From NCBI GenBank assembly GCA_018907035.1, contig JACCIC010000223.1:783173-847172 (forward strand): DNA of 64,000 nucleotides, in the 5' to 3' direction. The stretch comes from Sycobia sp. Sy_11. Its lineage: Eukaryota > Arthropoda > Insecta > Hymenoptera > Epichrysomallidae. The position numbers and the translations under genes are program-made. The notes under the pieces are model-generated. The model had not been told where the DNA came from. It worked only from the letters and a program-made list of their open reading frames with translations, and ran no database searches. Position 1 is the stretch's first letter. Each line of letters opens with the position of its first letter. Of this stretch, positions 11,740 through 24,132 are shown one piece after another.

Positions 11740-12673
11740 TTATATAAAATCCCTTCTGAATTTTGCAAAATAATATGATATAATGTTACCTGAAATTGAA
11801 TCGATCCTTTTAGCGGGGATACCTGTAGATTACCTAAACTTAGTCGGATGTTTTTGCTCATTGGAGCATAATTTGTTTATATTTTATATTTTAATATTTT
11901 TCATATTTAATATTTTCTGGGCAGAGTTTTATGTGTTAAATTTAGTTAAATTTTTCTGTTATTTCTTTTTTGCCGTTTAATTAAATTTATTAACCATTTT
12001 TTTAAAAATAGGTTTTTAACATTTTTTTTATTTATTTATGCTTAATTATTTTTATTTTTTTAATTATAGGTTAAATAAGATCTTTGTATTAATATTTTAA
12101 GAGTCGTAGTTGATTTTTCATTATCATTTTTTCTTACTTAGTTTTTATAATAAATATTGCAATTAAAATTTCAACCTGTAACAGTAAGAATGACCCAAAA
12201 TTCAATTACAACACGAAAATGATACAATAACTATAAAGAATAAAAATACTGCGTTTAAAAACCAATTTGTATATTTCATTTACTTAAAATTAAATATGAC
12301 ATAAAACATTTTATAAAAAGATACATTCACTAGCAAGTTTAGGTTCTACGTGGCTTGGTGATAAAATCACCAAGATTTTAGATTTAGAAATTTGGTCTAA
12401 TAAATAATAAAAATTTATTCAATTTTTAACTACTTAAAAAATAAAATTACAGACTAAGTATACATTTATAATAAAATTTTTATGAAAAGAAATATTAAAA
12501 ACTTTCAAAAATAAATAAATATTATGGTAAAATTTAACTTGGTTCGAAAAAATTTGTCTTTATTGTTTGTATTTGTGTTTTTTTTCTCTATCCATATATT
12601 ATTACAATATATTTCTATCGCATGTAGTTCCATTCTTTTTCGTATTAACATATTTGCGGCGTTGTTATATTTT

Positions 12674-12968
12674 ATTTTTTACGCTGTATTAGAACTGCTT
12701 CTTCGGCTGCTTTACTGGCAATACGATTTTCAGTGTTATTTAATGAGCAGATGTCCTTAAGACTTCTATTTTGATTTCTTTTCTTGATTTCTTGAATTTT
12801 ATCAGTTTATAATTCATTTCATTAACTAATTCATTATTGGCGCTGAGATTGTGCAGTGAATTTAGTACACATTTTGAATCCGTACATATATAAAGATGGA
12901 GCTGTGTCGAGTGGATTGAGCATATCCGATACCAAGAAGTATTTAGCATATCTGAAGCAAATGCTTCA
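12674..12968 (-). pseudogene. RNase H-like fragment in repeat R, copy A
   Basis: On the minus strand the sequence reads EAFASDMLNTSWY, then LHLYICTDSKCVLNSLHNLS, then KIEVLRTSAH and, after a frame change, NTENRIASKAAEEAVL. TDSK followed about 40 residues later by a His-containing turn and ENR resembles the second half of retroelement RNase H domains (TDS and HxGxxxNExAD motifs). The last catalytic Asp is not evident. Copy B reads the same protein with different lesions, which supports past coding. The upstream reverse transcriptase is absent. Confidence 0.45.
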
Positions 12969-12997
12969 GCTAAAAAGGTAGAGAATTTGACTGTAAA

Positions 12998-13450
12998 TTG
13001 ATAAAAATTTTTATCGGTTTTACAGTTTTGCTACAATAATATAATATACTAATATAATGAGTATCGTAAAGTCCTTATTTATAATCACCACCGTACAATC
13101 TGAAATAGAAATTACTACTAAAAATTTAGTCTACTAAAGAGTTTAGTCCTTGAAGATGAGCCGGAACTGTTCGAAACGTCGGAGATGAAAAGTAAATTTA
13201 AATTTAAGCTGGTAGGGAAAATCAGATTCTCCTTTATTAACATAGAATATAGATTATTTTATTTGTATTATTTTTAATTTTTAATCTTTATTTAATTGAT
13301 TTTTTATTTTATTTGTTATTAGTAATTTGTATTTTAAATTTTGTGGGGGTTATTATAAACTAGGAGAGTCTGACTGTCATTATATTAGTATAATATTTTA
13401 TTGTATAAAGACTGTAAAACCGATAAAAATATTTATTAATTTATTTCAGA
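12998..13450. mobile_element. Old PLE terminus, inverted pair, in R copy A
   Basis: A minus-strand fragment (12998-13125: ATCGGTTTTACAG, TCACCACCGTA) is followed by a plus-strand pseudo-LTR (13126-13450: TGGGGGTTATTATAAAC, AGTCTGACTGTCATTATA, GACTGTAAAACCGATAAAAA). Sequence differs from the 28 and 43 kb family. A decayed hammerhead-like core lies at 13143-13190 (GATGAG ... CGAAACGTCGGA). The same insertion occupies the same place in copy B, so it predates the two copies. Confidence 0.72.
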
Positions 13451-13518
13451 ACATTCGAACTAAATACAATTTTTAATTCCTGCATAATAACGCAAAACGT
13501 TTTTTTTTTATTTTAACA

Positions 13519-13570
<52 letters not shown>

Positions 13571-14122
13571 TATAGGTGTTTTCTTAATTTTCTATATATC
13601 TGACGAATATATATTTTTTACTCTACTAACTTTACACAAATAAATCAAAATTATTTAATATTTTTTTAATTATGAATGAAGAACATATACCTTTTCGCCG
13701 CCAGTCGTTTCTGTGATAATCGTTTTGCACTCAGTTGTAAATGACGTTTTCTCGTACAAACAATTTTTATATCGCTTGCATCTTTGTCACTCAAATTAAA
13801 ATTGTTTATCATTATGAATAATATATTATGAACAAAAAACAATAAGTATAACACAAAATAATGAAAGAAAAAAATATAAAAGAAATGCGAAAATGTTTGA
13901 AAAAGTAAACTAATTTCACAAATATATAAATAAATAAAGAAATAAGACAAAAATAAATTAAATTTATCGACTAAATTAAAAAATTGAATAAGACTTAATT
14001 TGCAGAGTATGTATGTTATTTATTAGGTTATTATTCTTATATTTCGAGAGAAACAATTGAAATTATACCTGTAGTTTATATAAAATGTTTCGTTTGTTCA
14101 TACATAAAATTGAACGACCCAA

Positions 14123-14184
14123 TATGATATGAAAAAAATTTTGATGAAATAGAGGGGTTGGGGGCACAAGAAATAATTTTGGTA

Positions 14185-14250
<66 letters not shown>

Positions 14251-14737
14251 GTGATAAAGCAGTGTAAACTATTGAAAAATAGAAAAAATGTGTAATGCCT
14301 GTAATTTTATATTAGTTCTAATGTCATAGTACATATACTTATTTAATATTCTCGTTCTTGTTTAATTATAATATTGCATTGTAAATCAATAATTGCAATT
14401 AGTATTATTATTCACTGAAATATATGATATTATTATAATATGTAACTCTTTTTTTCATATTAAAATTCCAATCAGGCTATATCTTCATTTTTTCACGAAT
14501 TTCAGACAAAAAATATTCGAGTAGACCAATCGGCAAAAGCAAGGCACGTTGGATATGGAGAGTGAAACAGTTACCTGAATTATAACAAAAATTAATAAAT
14601 AATTGTAATTAATTTTAAAAAATATTTTTGTATTACTTTCTTACTAGTTCATTCTTACATTATTCCAACATAATAATGTTTTTATATATTATATTATAAA
14701 GACTGTAAAGACCGATAAAAATATTTATCAATCAACG

Positions 14738-14788
<51 letters not shown>

Positions 14789-15276
14789 ATCCTTAGATAT
14801 ACATATCTCAGGGTTGAGATATTTTTTAATTAACTTGTAATAATTTATAATTACTTTTAATTTTTATCGATATATATAATTAATAAGGTATTATTTTCAA
14901 TTTTCAATTAAATGAAAATTGAATTAATCATTATTTTTAATTAATACAATAGTTTGTGTTAATGAATTATTTTATCATACTAAAACTGTAATGATCATAG
15001 AATCATGTATTTGAATATGTGGTCAATAACTGTATTACGGGTATCACGGTCCACGGTCGCGCAAATCGTATCATTGCGCTGGCAGCTGGTGTATTCTATC
15101 AATTCGTTCAACACTGTTTCCAAAATCATGTAAAAAGTAGTGGCAACATCGCATTGTATACGATTTGATGACAGCATGCGAGTGTTTACGATTTTCTAAA
15201 CGAATGAAACACAAATCCGAACAGAGTCGACCCAACCTCTCGAAAAATGTCGTACAGCTGATCCGATAATCAAATA

Positions 15277-15348
<72 letters not shown>

Positions 15349-16353
15349 GCAGGTATCAACATAATGATTACCTGATGAATGGAGATAGGTCTTGATACAA
15401 TTCTTGGTCATCATTCTGATGGATTATTCTTTTCTCTTCTATAATGTTAATTATCTCCAGATTTAACTTTTTATGAATTAAAAATAATAGAAAATTAAAA
15501 TTTTATTTCAATAATAATTGTAATTTAATGATTACTTAAATAAACATGTAAACAATAATTCAATAGAAATTATTAATTATTAATGGCAAATTAATACATA
15601 TATATAATTTAGATCAGTATATATTTCATAAAAAAATTACAGACAAACGGTTATATACAGACGAGACATGACGGGCACCCAAAATACAAATAAGTTCAGT
15701 TATATTATATTTCAATGTGCAAGTGATAGACAAAAACCTATAATTTAAGATGCTATTTTTGAAGAAAAAAATTATTAAATAAATTCATTAAAAATGTAAA
15801 GCCTCCCAAAAGACAATTAGCTTCATCTCCCCTTCCCCAGAGTGGACACGAGGGTATGAAGTATTTATATTTATATAATAAGATTCTTAGATGTAAAGAA
15901 AATAAAAATAAGGTAATAGTACAAACATATTCATTTATTACGTATTAATAAATACACAAATCGCATAATACGTATGGCCTTCTTTATTTTTAATTTTAAA
16001 GGACCATTTAAAGTATATATAAATAATCATGAAAAAAATAATGATAAATTAAAGTTTTGAAGGGGGCGGTTTCATTGTTCGTAAGTAATAATATTAATAT
16101 TATAGATATAATCTGATGTTCATGCAATCAAGATAGCTATTATGTTAGGTCTCTAATATACAAAATAATGAAAAATTAGAGTGGGAAGAATATATAATTT
16201 TTACTTTAAATGAAAAGTATGAAATCACCAGTTTCTGAGAAAGTAAGCAGAACAGTATGATTGTATATTTAATAGGATTGGATTTTACATAGGGAGCAAG
16301 TACAGCTTCTAAATATAATGGCATATTATACTCTACATTATAATTATTTAAAT

Positions 16354-16405
<52 letters not shown>

Positions 16406-17599
16406 TTTACAAAAAATATTTCTATATTATACATCGTGATATTTTTGGCTGCAATATATGTATAATTTTTGTATTTTGCATATTGACTTTATTTAATCTG
16501 ACATATTTATTCCAAAAAATTACAATGTATGAAATACTAAAGGAAACTTTAACCATACAAGAATATATTTTAAAATAAAATTTTTATAATTACCCATTGA
16601 ATAGATAGTAATGAAACTATTGAAAAAATACTTATTGAAAAAGATAGTAATTTCTAATATATAAGTGCTATTGTCAAAATGTATCAATTTATCAAATTTT
16701 TAGAAAAATACCTGTTGTGTTAAATATTCTTTTTATAATTTTGTATACGTATATAACGTAATACATGTATATATCCGTTAATATTAGCCACAATGATACA
16801 AATAGTCTTATTATTCATTAAAAGAATTGTGTCCATTTTTTATATCGGATCTGAAAAATATATTTTTTATATTTTGTATAATATTCTTTTTTATAATAGT
16901 GTTACTTCATTAAAAATTATTTTAATATTTAAATTTGTAACAGTTTTCTTACAAAAAGTTTCTATAAAAGCTGTTATTACATAATTGTATAAATTATACA
17001 AAGTGCCAATAACAGTATAATGATGTGTAATATAAGATTAAATTAAAAAATTGCTTTATATAAATAACTATATATTTAAATATTTATAATATAATATATT
17101 AATTTAGGAGCTGTACTTACTCCTTATACAAAATTCAGTACTATAAATACACAATCATACACTTCTACATTCCAAAATAATGATGGTTTTATGATATTTT
17201 ACATTTGAATTAAAAATTATATATTCTTTTCATGTTACTTTTTCTTATTCGTTTTATCTAATAGGGGTGGATATCGAAGTAATAACTCAAATGCATCAAT
17301 TACACGCTGTGAACACTCAAAACTCATTTTCTCCTAAAATTATGAGTTTTTATTGTAGCTTTTTTTTTTTTTTTTTTTTTTATTGAGCTTACCCAAGCCT
17401 ATAAAAAGACTTATACAGCTATTTTTATTGTAGCTAAAAGACTATCCTGTAAAAAAAATAAACATTTTTGAAATTTTTGGAATTTCTTATGAGCTTTAGT
17501 TGTCATAAGAAACGATTTATTTAATAAAAAATTGTTAGGATGTATATAAATATTAAATCTGCGTAGGCAATAATAACATTTTTGCCTAGATAAATATTA
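14123..17599. other. Unassigned AT-rich DNA with four (TA)n tracts
   Basis: (TA)n at about 14186-14243, 14740-14786, 15273-15345 and 16357-16402. A short PLE-type end (GACTGTAAAGACCGATAAAAA) occurs at 14701-14725. A less AT-rich patch at 14995-15260 has a 60-codon minus-strand ORF without recognisable motif. A T run lies at 17360-17381. Confidence 0.5.
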
Positions 17600-19106
17600 T
17601 ATATACTTTAGGTTGGGAAAAGAACAATTACTTTCCTATTATATTTTCATATATATTTATTGGCTCAAGCTTGTATATCTCGCACCTCTCTGTAATCTGA
17701 AATTTCCGAATCACATTACTATGTTTGCAATGTGTTTGCATGCATGGATGTATGCATGTGTGTATTTATGTGCATATATATATATTTCTGCACCAGGCTT
17801 CATAATTCTTTATTTGATTTGTACGGCATTGAATATTTTCTTCAGCGCCACCTATTCAAAAAATCAGAAATTAAAGTTCTCACTTTTTTATCTACAGAAT
17901 TGACAACTTGCATTATAACCGTAATAAAATCTTATATTTCGTTTTACTCCCTCAATTCTTTGAATTGAAAGATGAAACAAAGTTCATTCGATTCATTATT
18001 CAATTCTACATCCGGGGCTATCCAAGTTTTATCTGTACTATACGTATAAAATTTATAATATTTGTTGTTATTTGATGTTACTGCAAAGCGGCGAGGTCTA
18101 TAGTGCAGATGACAGTTAGATAAACATTTTCTTATTTTTTTAAACGAACTTTGAAACATATAATTAAAGCAGTAAGGGACACCCCCAGTTGTAGAATTTT
18201 TCAAAGATTCGTATAAAATTTGTTTCAACATTGTAAAACGTAAAATGAGGACGCAAAACGAAATCTACGATTTACACATTTTCATTTCCGTTTTAATAGT
18301 TCATCGTGGCGCTGGGATCGCGGTATGGAGCACTCTTAACCATATAGAGATATCTTACCTATCTTAATGCATCAAGGAACAGCCCTAACGAATCTCGTCA
18401 TCACAATTTTGTAAACAAATTAATCCGACCGAGCCCTTTCTCAGGGAGGCCATTGACGGTGACGATGAAAGTCAACGGATAGCAATGCCCAGCACGCCAC
18501 GGAGCCCTGACATCTCAGGCACAGGTACAGCCCTCGCTCCACATGTACCTAAAGACAGGTTTGATGCTCTCGCGGCCGTTTTCTTTGGCGCAGATTCACT
18601 ATTCGACTACCGCGCACTCGGGTGTTGTTCACCAATTACCGCGGATACACTATCAATTACTAGCTCACCGCGAAGTAAAAACTAAGAGATGTGCACCGAA
18701 AGCAGCAAGATATTTCGTATATTGTTTTTCTATTTTCTATAATTCACGACGGACCAATTATTGAGAGACGTCTGTCTGCCAAGAGGAACAACTAAAAACT
18801 GCCTGTATATTTCAAAATATAAGCGCTCTAAAATTACCATATAGAGAAAGCTATATAGAAAAGATTGAGTACTAAAGGCTCATAAATATTTGTCGCTCAA
18901 GATTTAGAAGTACTCCATCGACATAGGGCACAACGAAACACGTGTGTTACAGGCCATACGCGGACAGCTGCAACGCAGACTGTAATAAAACTGCGACCGT
19001 CACGATATGCAGTACAATAGACGCAATAAACTTATGCTTTTTATTTACGTACCGAACTCGAGTCTCAGGAAATTTTGCTTTCATATTAACGATATGAACA
19101 ATAACT

Positions 19107-19110
<4 letters not shown>
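17600..19110. other. Unassigned DNA, mixed composition
   Basis: 18.24-19.08 kb is less AT-rich and has a 66-codon ORF at 18485-18685, unidentified. The second arm of the 21-bp inverted repeat is at 18323-18343; read on the minus strand, GGTTAAGAGTGCTCCATACC followed by CGCGATCCCAGCG is vaguely like a tRNA-derived SINE head. Not enough to call. Confidence 0.4.
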
Positions 19111-19152
<42 letters not shown>

Positions 19153-19227
19153 ATGATATGATATGATATGATATGATATGATATGATATGATATTATATC
19201 ATATCATATCATATCATATCATATCAT
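19153..19227. repeat. Palindromic pentanucleotide microsatellite
   Basis: About seven GATAT units run to 19192, then reverse into about seven TATCA units to 19227. The two arms are mutual reverse complements, so the whole forms one long hairpin. A (TA)n tract precedes it at 19111-19148. Confidence 0.93.
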
Positions 19228-20002
19228 CATACTAATTTATAAAGACAAAGCGAGTTTTTGTTTGTACGCGATAACCGAAAAAACTATTGAACCGATTGTT
19301 CTGAAATTTGACATATAGATTCTATGTTATCTTGGGAAGGACATAGGCTATGTTTTTTATCGAAAATCATTTTACTTTCATCAATAAATTAAGTTAATGG
19401 TTTTAACAATCGGTTCCACCAGCGGCCACTACGTGGTGTCTTGAATCACGAACATCAAGTCAAAGTAGTCCGCTTAAAGTATTAATACAGGCCTGCTCAG
19501 ACGAATGTTCATATCCAACTTTGGGATTCGTATCCTAAAGAAGGTGTGGCGTTAGTTGGTATAACCTTTTTTGTACTTCAGGTTAATCTGACACTACACT
19601 CACACCTTATGGATATCTTTTGATTTTTGTAAATTTTATTTTCTCTTACGTGGGAAAATCTCTCTCTCTCTCTCTCTATTTCTTTGTCCTTCATTCTCCT
19701 TCTCTTATTAAATGGTTCTGTATGCCAAATCATACTGAATATAGTTTGTGACGACAAATTATATTTTTATTTTTATACCTTCTATTACCTTCAGAATTGT
19801 GACAAGAGACTATGTTTTTTTTAGTTTGAGCAAAAGCAATGATGGCCAAAATAGGATTCTGAAACTATGAATAAAAGAGCAATATCCATCGTCTGCTTAA
19901 AATATGCTATTCGGATACTAATACTTTGCTTAAATTTCTGATGGCATCACTACGAAAAAAAATTGACGTATTCACGTATTCAATTGAAAAAACGGAAATA
20001 TA

Positions 20003-20005
<3 letters not shown>

Positions 20006-20060
<55 letters not shown>
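20006..20060. repeat. (TA)n microsatellite
   Basis: About 27 TA units, 50 bp left of the minisatellite. Confidence 0.97.
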
Positions 20061-20063
<3 letters not shown>

Positions 20064-20109
20064 ATGTATATTATATTGTACATATTATAGATACACATTT
20101 TAAATATGG

Positions 20110-21420
20110 TTTCCGTCGATACCCTGTTGCCTCAAGATGAATTCTATAGGCAGTTCTGTGTTCGGATGATAGAATGCCATGTTTAGGTGTTTTTAGGCGA
20201 TTTCTACGGGGAATATTCTATATAGTTGATAGAAAACGACGTCCAAATATGAGGAAATCAACTTCTATGGGAAGATTCGTGTATGGACGGTGAAATACTA
20301 TATCTAGGTCTTTCCGAACGACTTCTACGGGGAGTATTGTGTTTAGTCATTAAGAAGCGGTGCTAGATTTCTCGGAACGACTTCTACTGGGAATATTTTT
20401 TATTTTATTTAGTTGGTAGGAAACGATGTTTCGGTACGTCGGGACAACTTCTAGGGGGAGTTTCGTGTTCGGATGATTGAATGCAATTTCCAGGTGTTTT
20501 AGAACGACTTATACGGGGAGTACCGTGTTTAGTTAGTAGAGAACGATGTTCAAGTATGTCTGGACAACTTCTACGTGAAATTTCACGTTCGGACGGTAGA
20601 AGACGATGTCTGGGTATGACGGGACGACTTGTACGTGAAATTTCACGTTCGGTCGGTAGAAAACGATGTCCAGGTATGACGGGACTACTTGCACGAGAAA
20701 TTTCGTGTTCGGACGGTAGAAGACGATGTCCAGGTATGACGGCACGACTTCTACGGGGAATTTTGTGTTCGGTCGGTAGAAAACGATGTGCAGGTATGAC
20801 GGGACTACTTCCACGGGGAATTTCATCTTCGGACGGTAGAAGACGATGTCCAGGTATGACGGGATTATTTCCACGGGGAATTTCGTGTTCGGACGGTAAA
20901 AGACGATGTCCAGGTATGACGGCACGAATTCTACGTGGAATTTTTTTTTGGGTCGGTAAAAAACGATGTCCAGGTATGACGGGACTACCTCCACGGGGAA
21001 TTTCCTATTTGGACGGTAGAAGACGATGCCCAGGTATGATGGGACGACTTCCACGGGGAATTTCATGTTGGGACGGTAGAAGACGATGTCCAGGTATGAC
21101 GGAACGACTTCTATGGACAGATTCATGTTGGGACATTCGAATACGATATTGGGATGTTTCGGAACGACTTCTACGGGGAGTGTTAAATAGACTTCTATAA
21201 AGAGATTCATTTTCTATCATTTGAACACGCACACTCCCAGTAAAAGTTGTCCTGGGATACCTGGACGTCGTATTCTACCTTCCCAATACAAAACTATCTA
21301 TAGCAGTCGTCCGGAGACATGTTCTATATTCTGAACATGATATTCTCTATAAACGTCGTCTCGAGACACTCAGACATCTTTTTTTACCGCTCGACCTCGA
21401 AAGTACAATTTTCCTCATAG
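20110..21420. repeat. 60-bp minisatellite with orientation switch
   Basis: From about 20110 to 21230 roughly 18 units of 60 bp repeat head to tail; the unit contains GGACGGTAGAAGACGATGTC then CAGGTATGACGGGACGACTT. Units at 20701, 20761 and 20821 match those at 20881, 20941 and 21001 better than their neighbours, giving a 180-bp higher-order period (diagnostic GGCACG, GGTCGG and GGACGG variants). Units decay toward both edges. After about 21230 the units are inverted (CCTGGACGTCGTATTCTACC). Long ORFs on both strands (20481-21200 plus, 20533-21210 minus) arise because 60 is divisible by three; I do not consider them genes. Confidence 0.92.
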
Positions 21421-21539
21421 AAGCCGTATGTAATATGCATATATGTGTGTATTAAATACCGTTGTACATTCTGTATATACATACTGTATATACAGAAGCG
21501 ACGATAGATAAATTACGGTCAATTATTTATAGTAATATA

Positions 21540-21787
21540 TATTTATATACATATTTATATATATATATATATATATTTTTTTTACTTAGATTATTTATTA
21601 TATTATATATGTATATATACATATTTATATATATATATATATATATTTACTGTACTTTTTACTTAGATATTATTGATTGCTTATGAAATCGGTTAAATTA
21701 TTATCTCGGGCGAAGCCGAGACGGGGGATGGTAGTATATATATAGACACCGACATACATACACATACACATACACATACATGCATAC

Positions 21788-21826
<39 letters not shown>

Positions 21827-21870
21827 TACATATATACATACATATATACATATACACAACGGCTGGGCGA
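21540..21870. repeat. Compound TA/CATA microsatellites
   Basis: Two near-identical TATATATTT...ACTTAGAT blocks (21540-21590 and 21601-21670) and CATACA/CATATA runs at 21745-21855. The Helitron-like hairpin lies between them. Confidence 0.85.
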
Positions 21871-22440
21871 GCTGCACATTCGCCGAATCAAGCATTTGCA
21901 CGCTGTTATTCTTAACGGTTAACAATCAAATTACAAACCGCGCTGTACAAGTTATGTTCATTTGGAGACTACGCAATATATACAAACAATTACGTTTTAT
22001 TTAGTAGAAAGTTTGATAATCATACCTTCTTCTCTCGCAGGGAAATGGTGCCTTAGAGAGGTACACGGTGGGTGCAAATGAATTATATATACGTATTTTA
22101 GAAGCTGGAGTGATGATAAGAAATGTAAAGTTTCATGCTCAAATTTTCATTTTATATGAAGTTTCTCGGCCTCCTGAAATTACCTCGTCTTCTGCAATTG
22201 GCTGAGTGCAAAATATAAATATAGATGCGATTGGGTAAATGTAGGTCGATTTATTTGGTTTCAGTTAAGATTAGGAAGAAAGCTTTATGCTTCGCTGCAG
22301 GAAAGGGAACGCAATAATTTGATTAGATGGACATAATGGAAGATATTCAGGTTACCCTACCTCTCACACAGAAGTGGCTTTCACACTTGGCTGCTGAAAA
22401 AGAAAGGTAGAATTAAATATACAAACGAATTAGAATTAGA
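21871..22440. other. Unassigned
   Basis: Moderately AT-rich, no ORF longer than background and no repeat copy noticed. Confidence 0.5.
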
Positions 22441-22446
22441 TAATAA

Positions 22447-22712
22447 ATTAAGTTTTTGGACGTCAATGTTATTAGAGTTAGTAAGAACAGAGTAAAATTA
22501 AATTGGTACAGAAAATCTACATGATCAGGTAGGTTGTTCAATTTTAACTCACACTATCTATTCGAAAATAAGATGGGTACTGTAAAGGGAGCTATCGACA
22601 GAGCAAGCAAATTATCATGTAAATATTTTAGAAATGATAATTTCAAATTATTTAAAGAGGTATTCATTAATACTGATTATCCGATGGAGTTTTTAGGTAA
22701 TATGATTGCAGA

Positions 22713-22743
<31 letters not shown>

Positions 22744-23700
22744 TCAATCAAATTTATAATAGCACTAGAGAATTTAATATGGAAAAGAGCGACAATAATA
22801 ATAATAAAATCATGTTATTACCATATGTAAAAGGATTATCCGAAAGAATTAGAAGTGCATTTAAAAAGCATAATATTCAAGTTTGCTTTAGAAACAATAA
22901 TAATATTAGAAAGCTATTTAATAATTGTTAAGAGAAGGATGATAAATCATTGAAAATCGGAGTGGTATACAAAATCAATTGTAAAGATTGTTGCAAATAC
23001 TATATTCGACAAACGGGAAGATACCTAAAACAACGAATATATGAACATTAATATAGCTTACGAAGCATGAATGGTATATCTGGGCTAAAAGAACATTGTT
23101 TAAGTTTGTTACATTTTTTCGATTTTGAAAATGAAAATATTTTGGAACAAGGTATTAAAAATAAATAAAAAAAAGAAACTCTTGAAAATATTCATATTTT
23201 GAAGAATCCCAATAATGTATATTTAATGTTCGAGTCAAGTAAATTGGAGAACACTTATCATTCTTTATTAATATAAAATTTCTATTTCGCATGTAAGTTC
23301 AGAAAGCGGGATCCTATAAATGTTATACAACTAAATTAAGAGTGGGAATGGGGTATATAAAGCAGCATGCTGTGTTTTTTAATTTAATTTAGTTCCTGAG
23401 AATGAACCGTAGCTGTCAGGTTGCCCTTTACTAACATAGAATATTGCTTTTATTATTTTCATTTTATTTTATTTATTATTTAGTTTTAGATTTATTTTTA
23501 TTTTATTATTTATTTTATTATATTTTTATTTTTAATTTCTAATATAATTTATTGTACTAATAAGTTGTATTTCAGATTCTACGGGGGTGATCATAAGCAA
23601 CGACAGCCTGACTGTCACTATTTTAGCTAATATATTATATTATAAAGTTTGTGAGATAGATAAAAATATTTATTAATTTAATTCAGAACAGTCGACAATT
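22447..23700 (+). pseudogene. 5'-truncated, decayed PLE (RT C-terminus, GIY-YIG, terminus)
   Basis: Reads LNWYRKST, then NFNSHYLFENKMGTVKGAID and KGLSERIRSAFKKHNIQV, then GVVYKINCKDCCKYYIRQTG and TLENIHILKNPNNVYLMFES, matching the last third of the intact PLE at 42.5-43.4 kb in order. Several stops interrupt it. The GIY-YIG core YIGQTG is altered to YIRQTG. A (GA)n expansion at 22711-22744 sits inside the coding region where the intact copy has AERLFD. The pseudo-LTR follows to about 23690 with a decayed ribozyme core near 23395-23420. Confidence 0.85.
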
Positions 23701-23834
23701 TTTAAACTCAAAGTTTATAAAAAAGCAATAAAAAATAGGAACTGAGAGTTCAAATGTAATTAAAGCAAATGACAAAGACATAAAGAGCATATTTCAATCG
23801 AAAAGATAACTATGAGAAAAGTAAAATACAAAAT

Positions 23835-24132
23835 TGAAGATAATCTACCAATAAGTAAAATATAAAATATTTTTGAAAAAGGATATACACCACATTGGTC
23901 AACTGAAATTTTCACAATAACAAGAGTTGTAAAAAATAATCCAACAACCTATCACATTAATGGTTATTATGATAAACCTATTTCTGGTGGATATTATGAG
24001 ATTAAAATTCAATGAACTAGATATTTCACCAGGTGAAAAAGTATTAAAGAAGAGTATAAATGTCGCGTATGTATGAACTGGCTAGGATTTAGTAGTGAAC
24101 ATAATAGTTCGCTAGATAGAAAAGTTATTTGA
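23835..24132 (+). pseudogene. C-terminal fragment of Polinton-type integrase with chromodomain-like end
   Basis: In one frame with three stops it reads NIFEKGYTPHWSTEIFTITR, TTYHINGYYDKPISGGYYEI and CMNWLGFSSEHNSSLDRK. This order (KGYTPNWS, an SH3-like segment, GGFYE, then KWLGF..HNSW of a chromodomain) matches integrases of the transposon-derived F54H12.3 type, associated with Maverick/Polinton elements. The catalytic core is missing. The frame is otherwise preserved, so this is a real coding relic. Assignment to Polinton rather than another large integrase-bearing element is from family knowledge. Confidence 0.6.

Larger units (their letters stand above)
10400..14122 (-). repeat. Long dispersed repeat 'R', copy A
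   Basis: This stretch aligns piecewise, in reverse complement, to 37.73-53.02 kb: 10.41-10.84 with 52.56-52.99; 10.85-10.97 with 52.25-52.40; 10.98-11.86 with 50.28-51.22; 12.07-12.99 with 43.86-44.87; 13.45-14.12 with 37.73-38.35 kb. Copy A keeps the compact form. It holds (TA)n tracts at 10406-10424, 11683-11736 and 13522-13567. About 190 bp at 11.87-12.06 kb has no counterpart in copy B. It contains an RNase H-like fragment and an old PLE terminus, so R is probably a decayed retroelement or a composite repeat. Confidence 0.85.
19226..21735 (+). mobile_element. Possible Helitron-like element containing a minisatellite
   Basis: The left part (19226-19390: ACTAATTTATAAAGAC, GAACCGATTGTTCTGAAATT, GGACATAGGCTATG) resembles a non-coding sequence common in insect Helitron-type elements. 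The right end at 21704-21735 has CTCGGGCGAAGCCGAG, a 5-bp hairpin, about 14 bases before GGTAGT, close to a Helitron hairpin plus CTRR end. The ends may belong to one element or two. No Rep/helicase ORF is present. The family call is from memory of such sequences. Confidence 0.35.

Noticed and set aside
13666..13950. 94-codon ORF in repeat R
   Set aside because: The reverse-orientation copy at 37.9-38.2 kb does not keep the frame (early stop), so coding is not supported.
20481..21210. Long ORFs on both strands (239 and 225 codons) encoding repeated peptides
   Set aside because: They arise from the 60-bp minisatellite, whose period is a multiple of three; both strands are open equally, and there is no start context or conserved non-repeat domain.
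20110..21420. CRISPR-like array
   Set aside because: Units are contiguous 60-bp repeats without spacers, in eukaryotic-type DNA.
3781..21890. YIYIYI-rich ORFs over (TA)n and (CATA)n tracts
   Set aside because: Translation artefacts of dinucleotide repeats.
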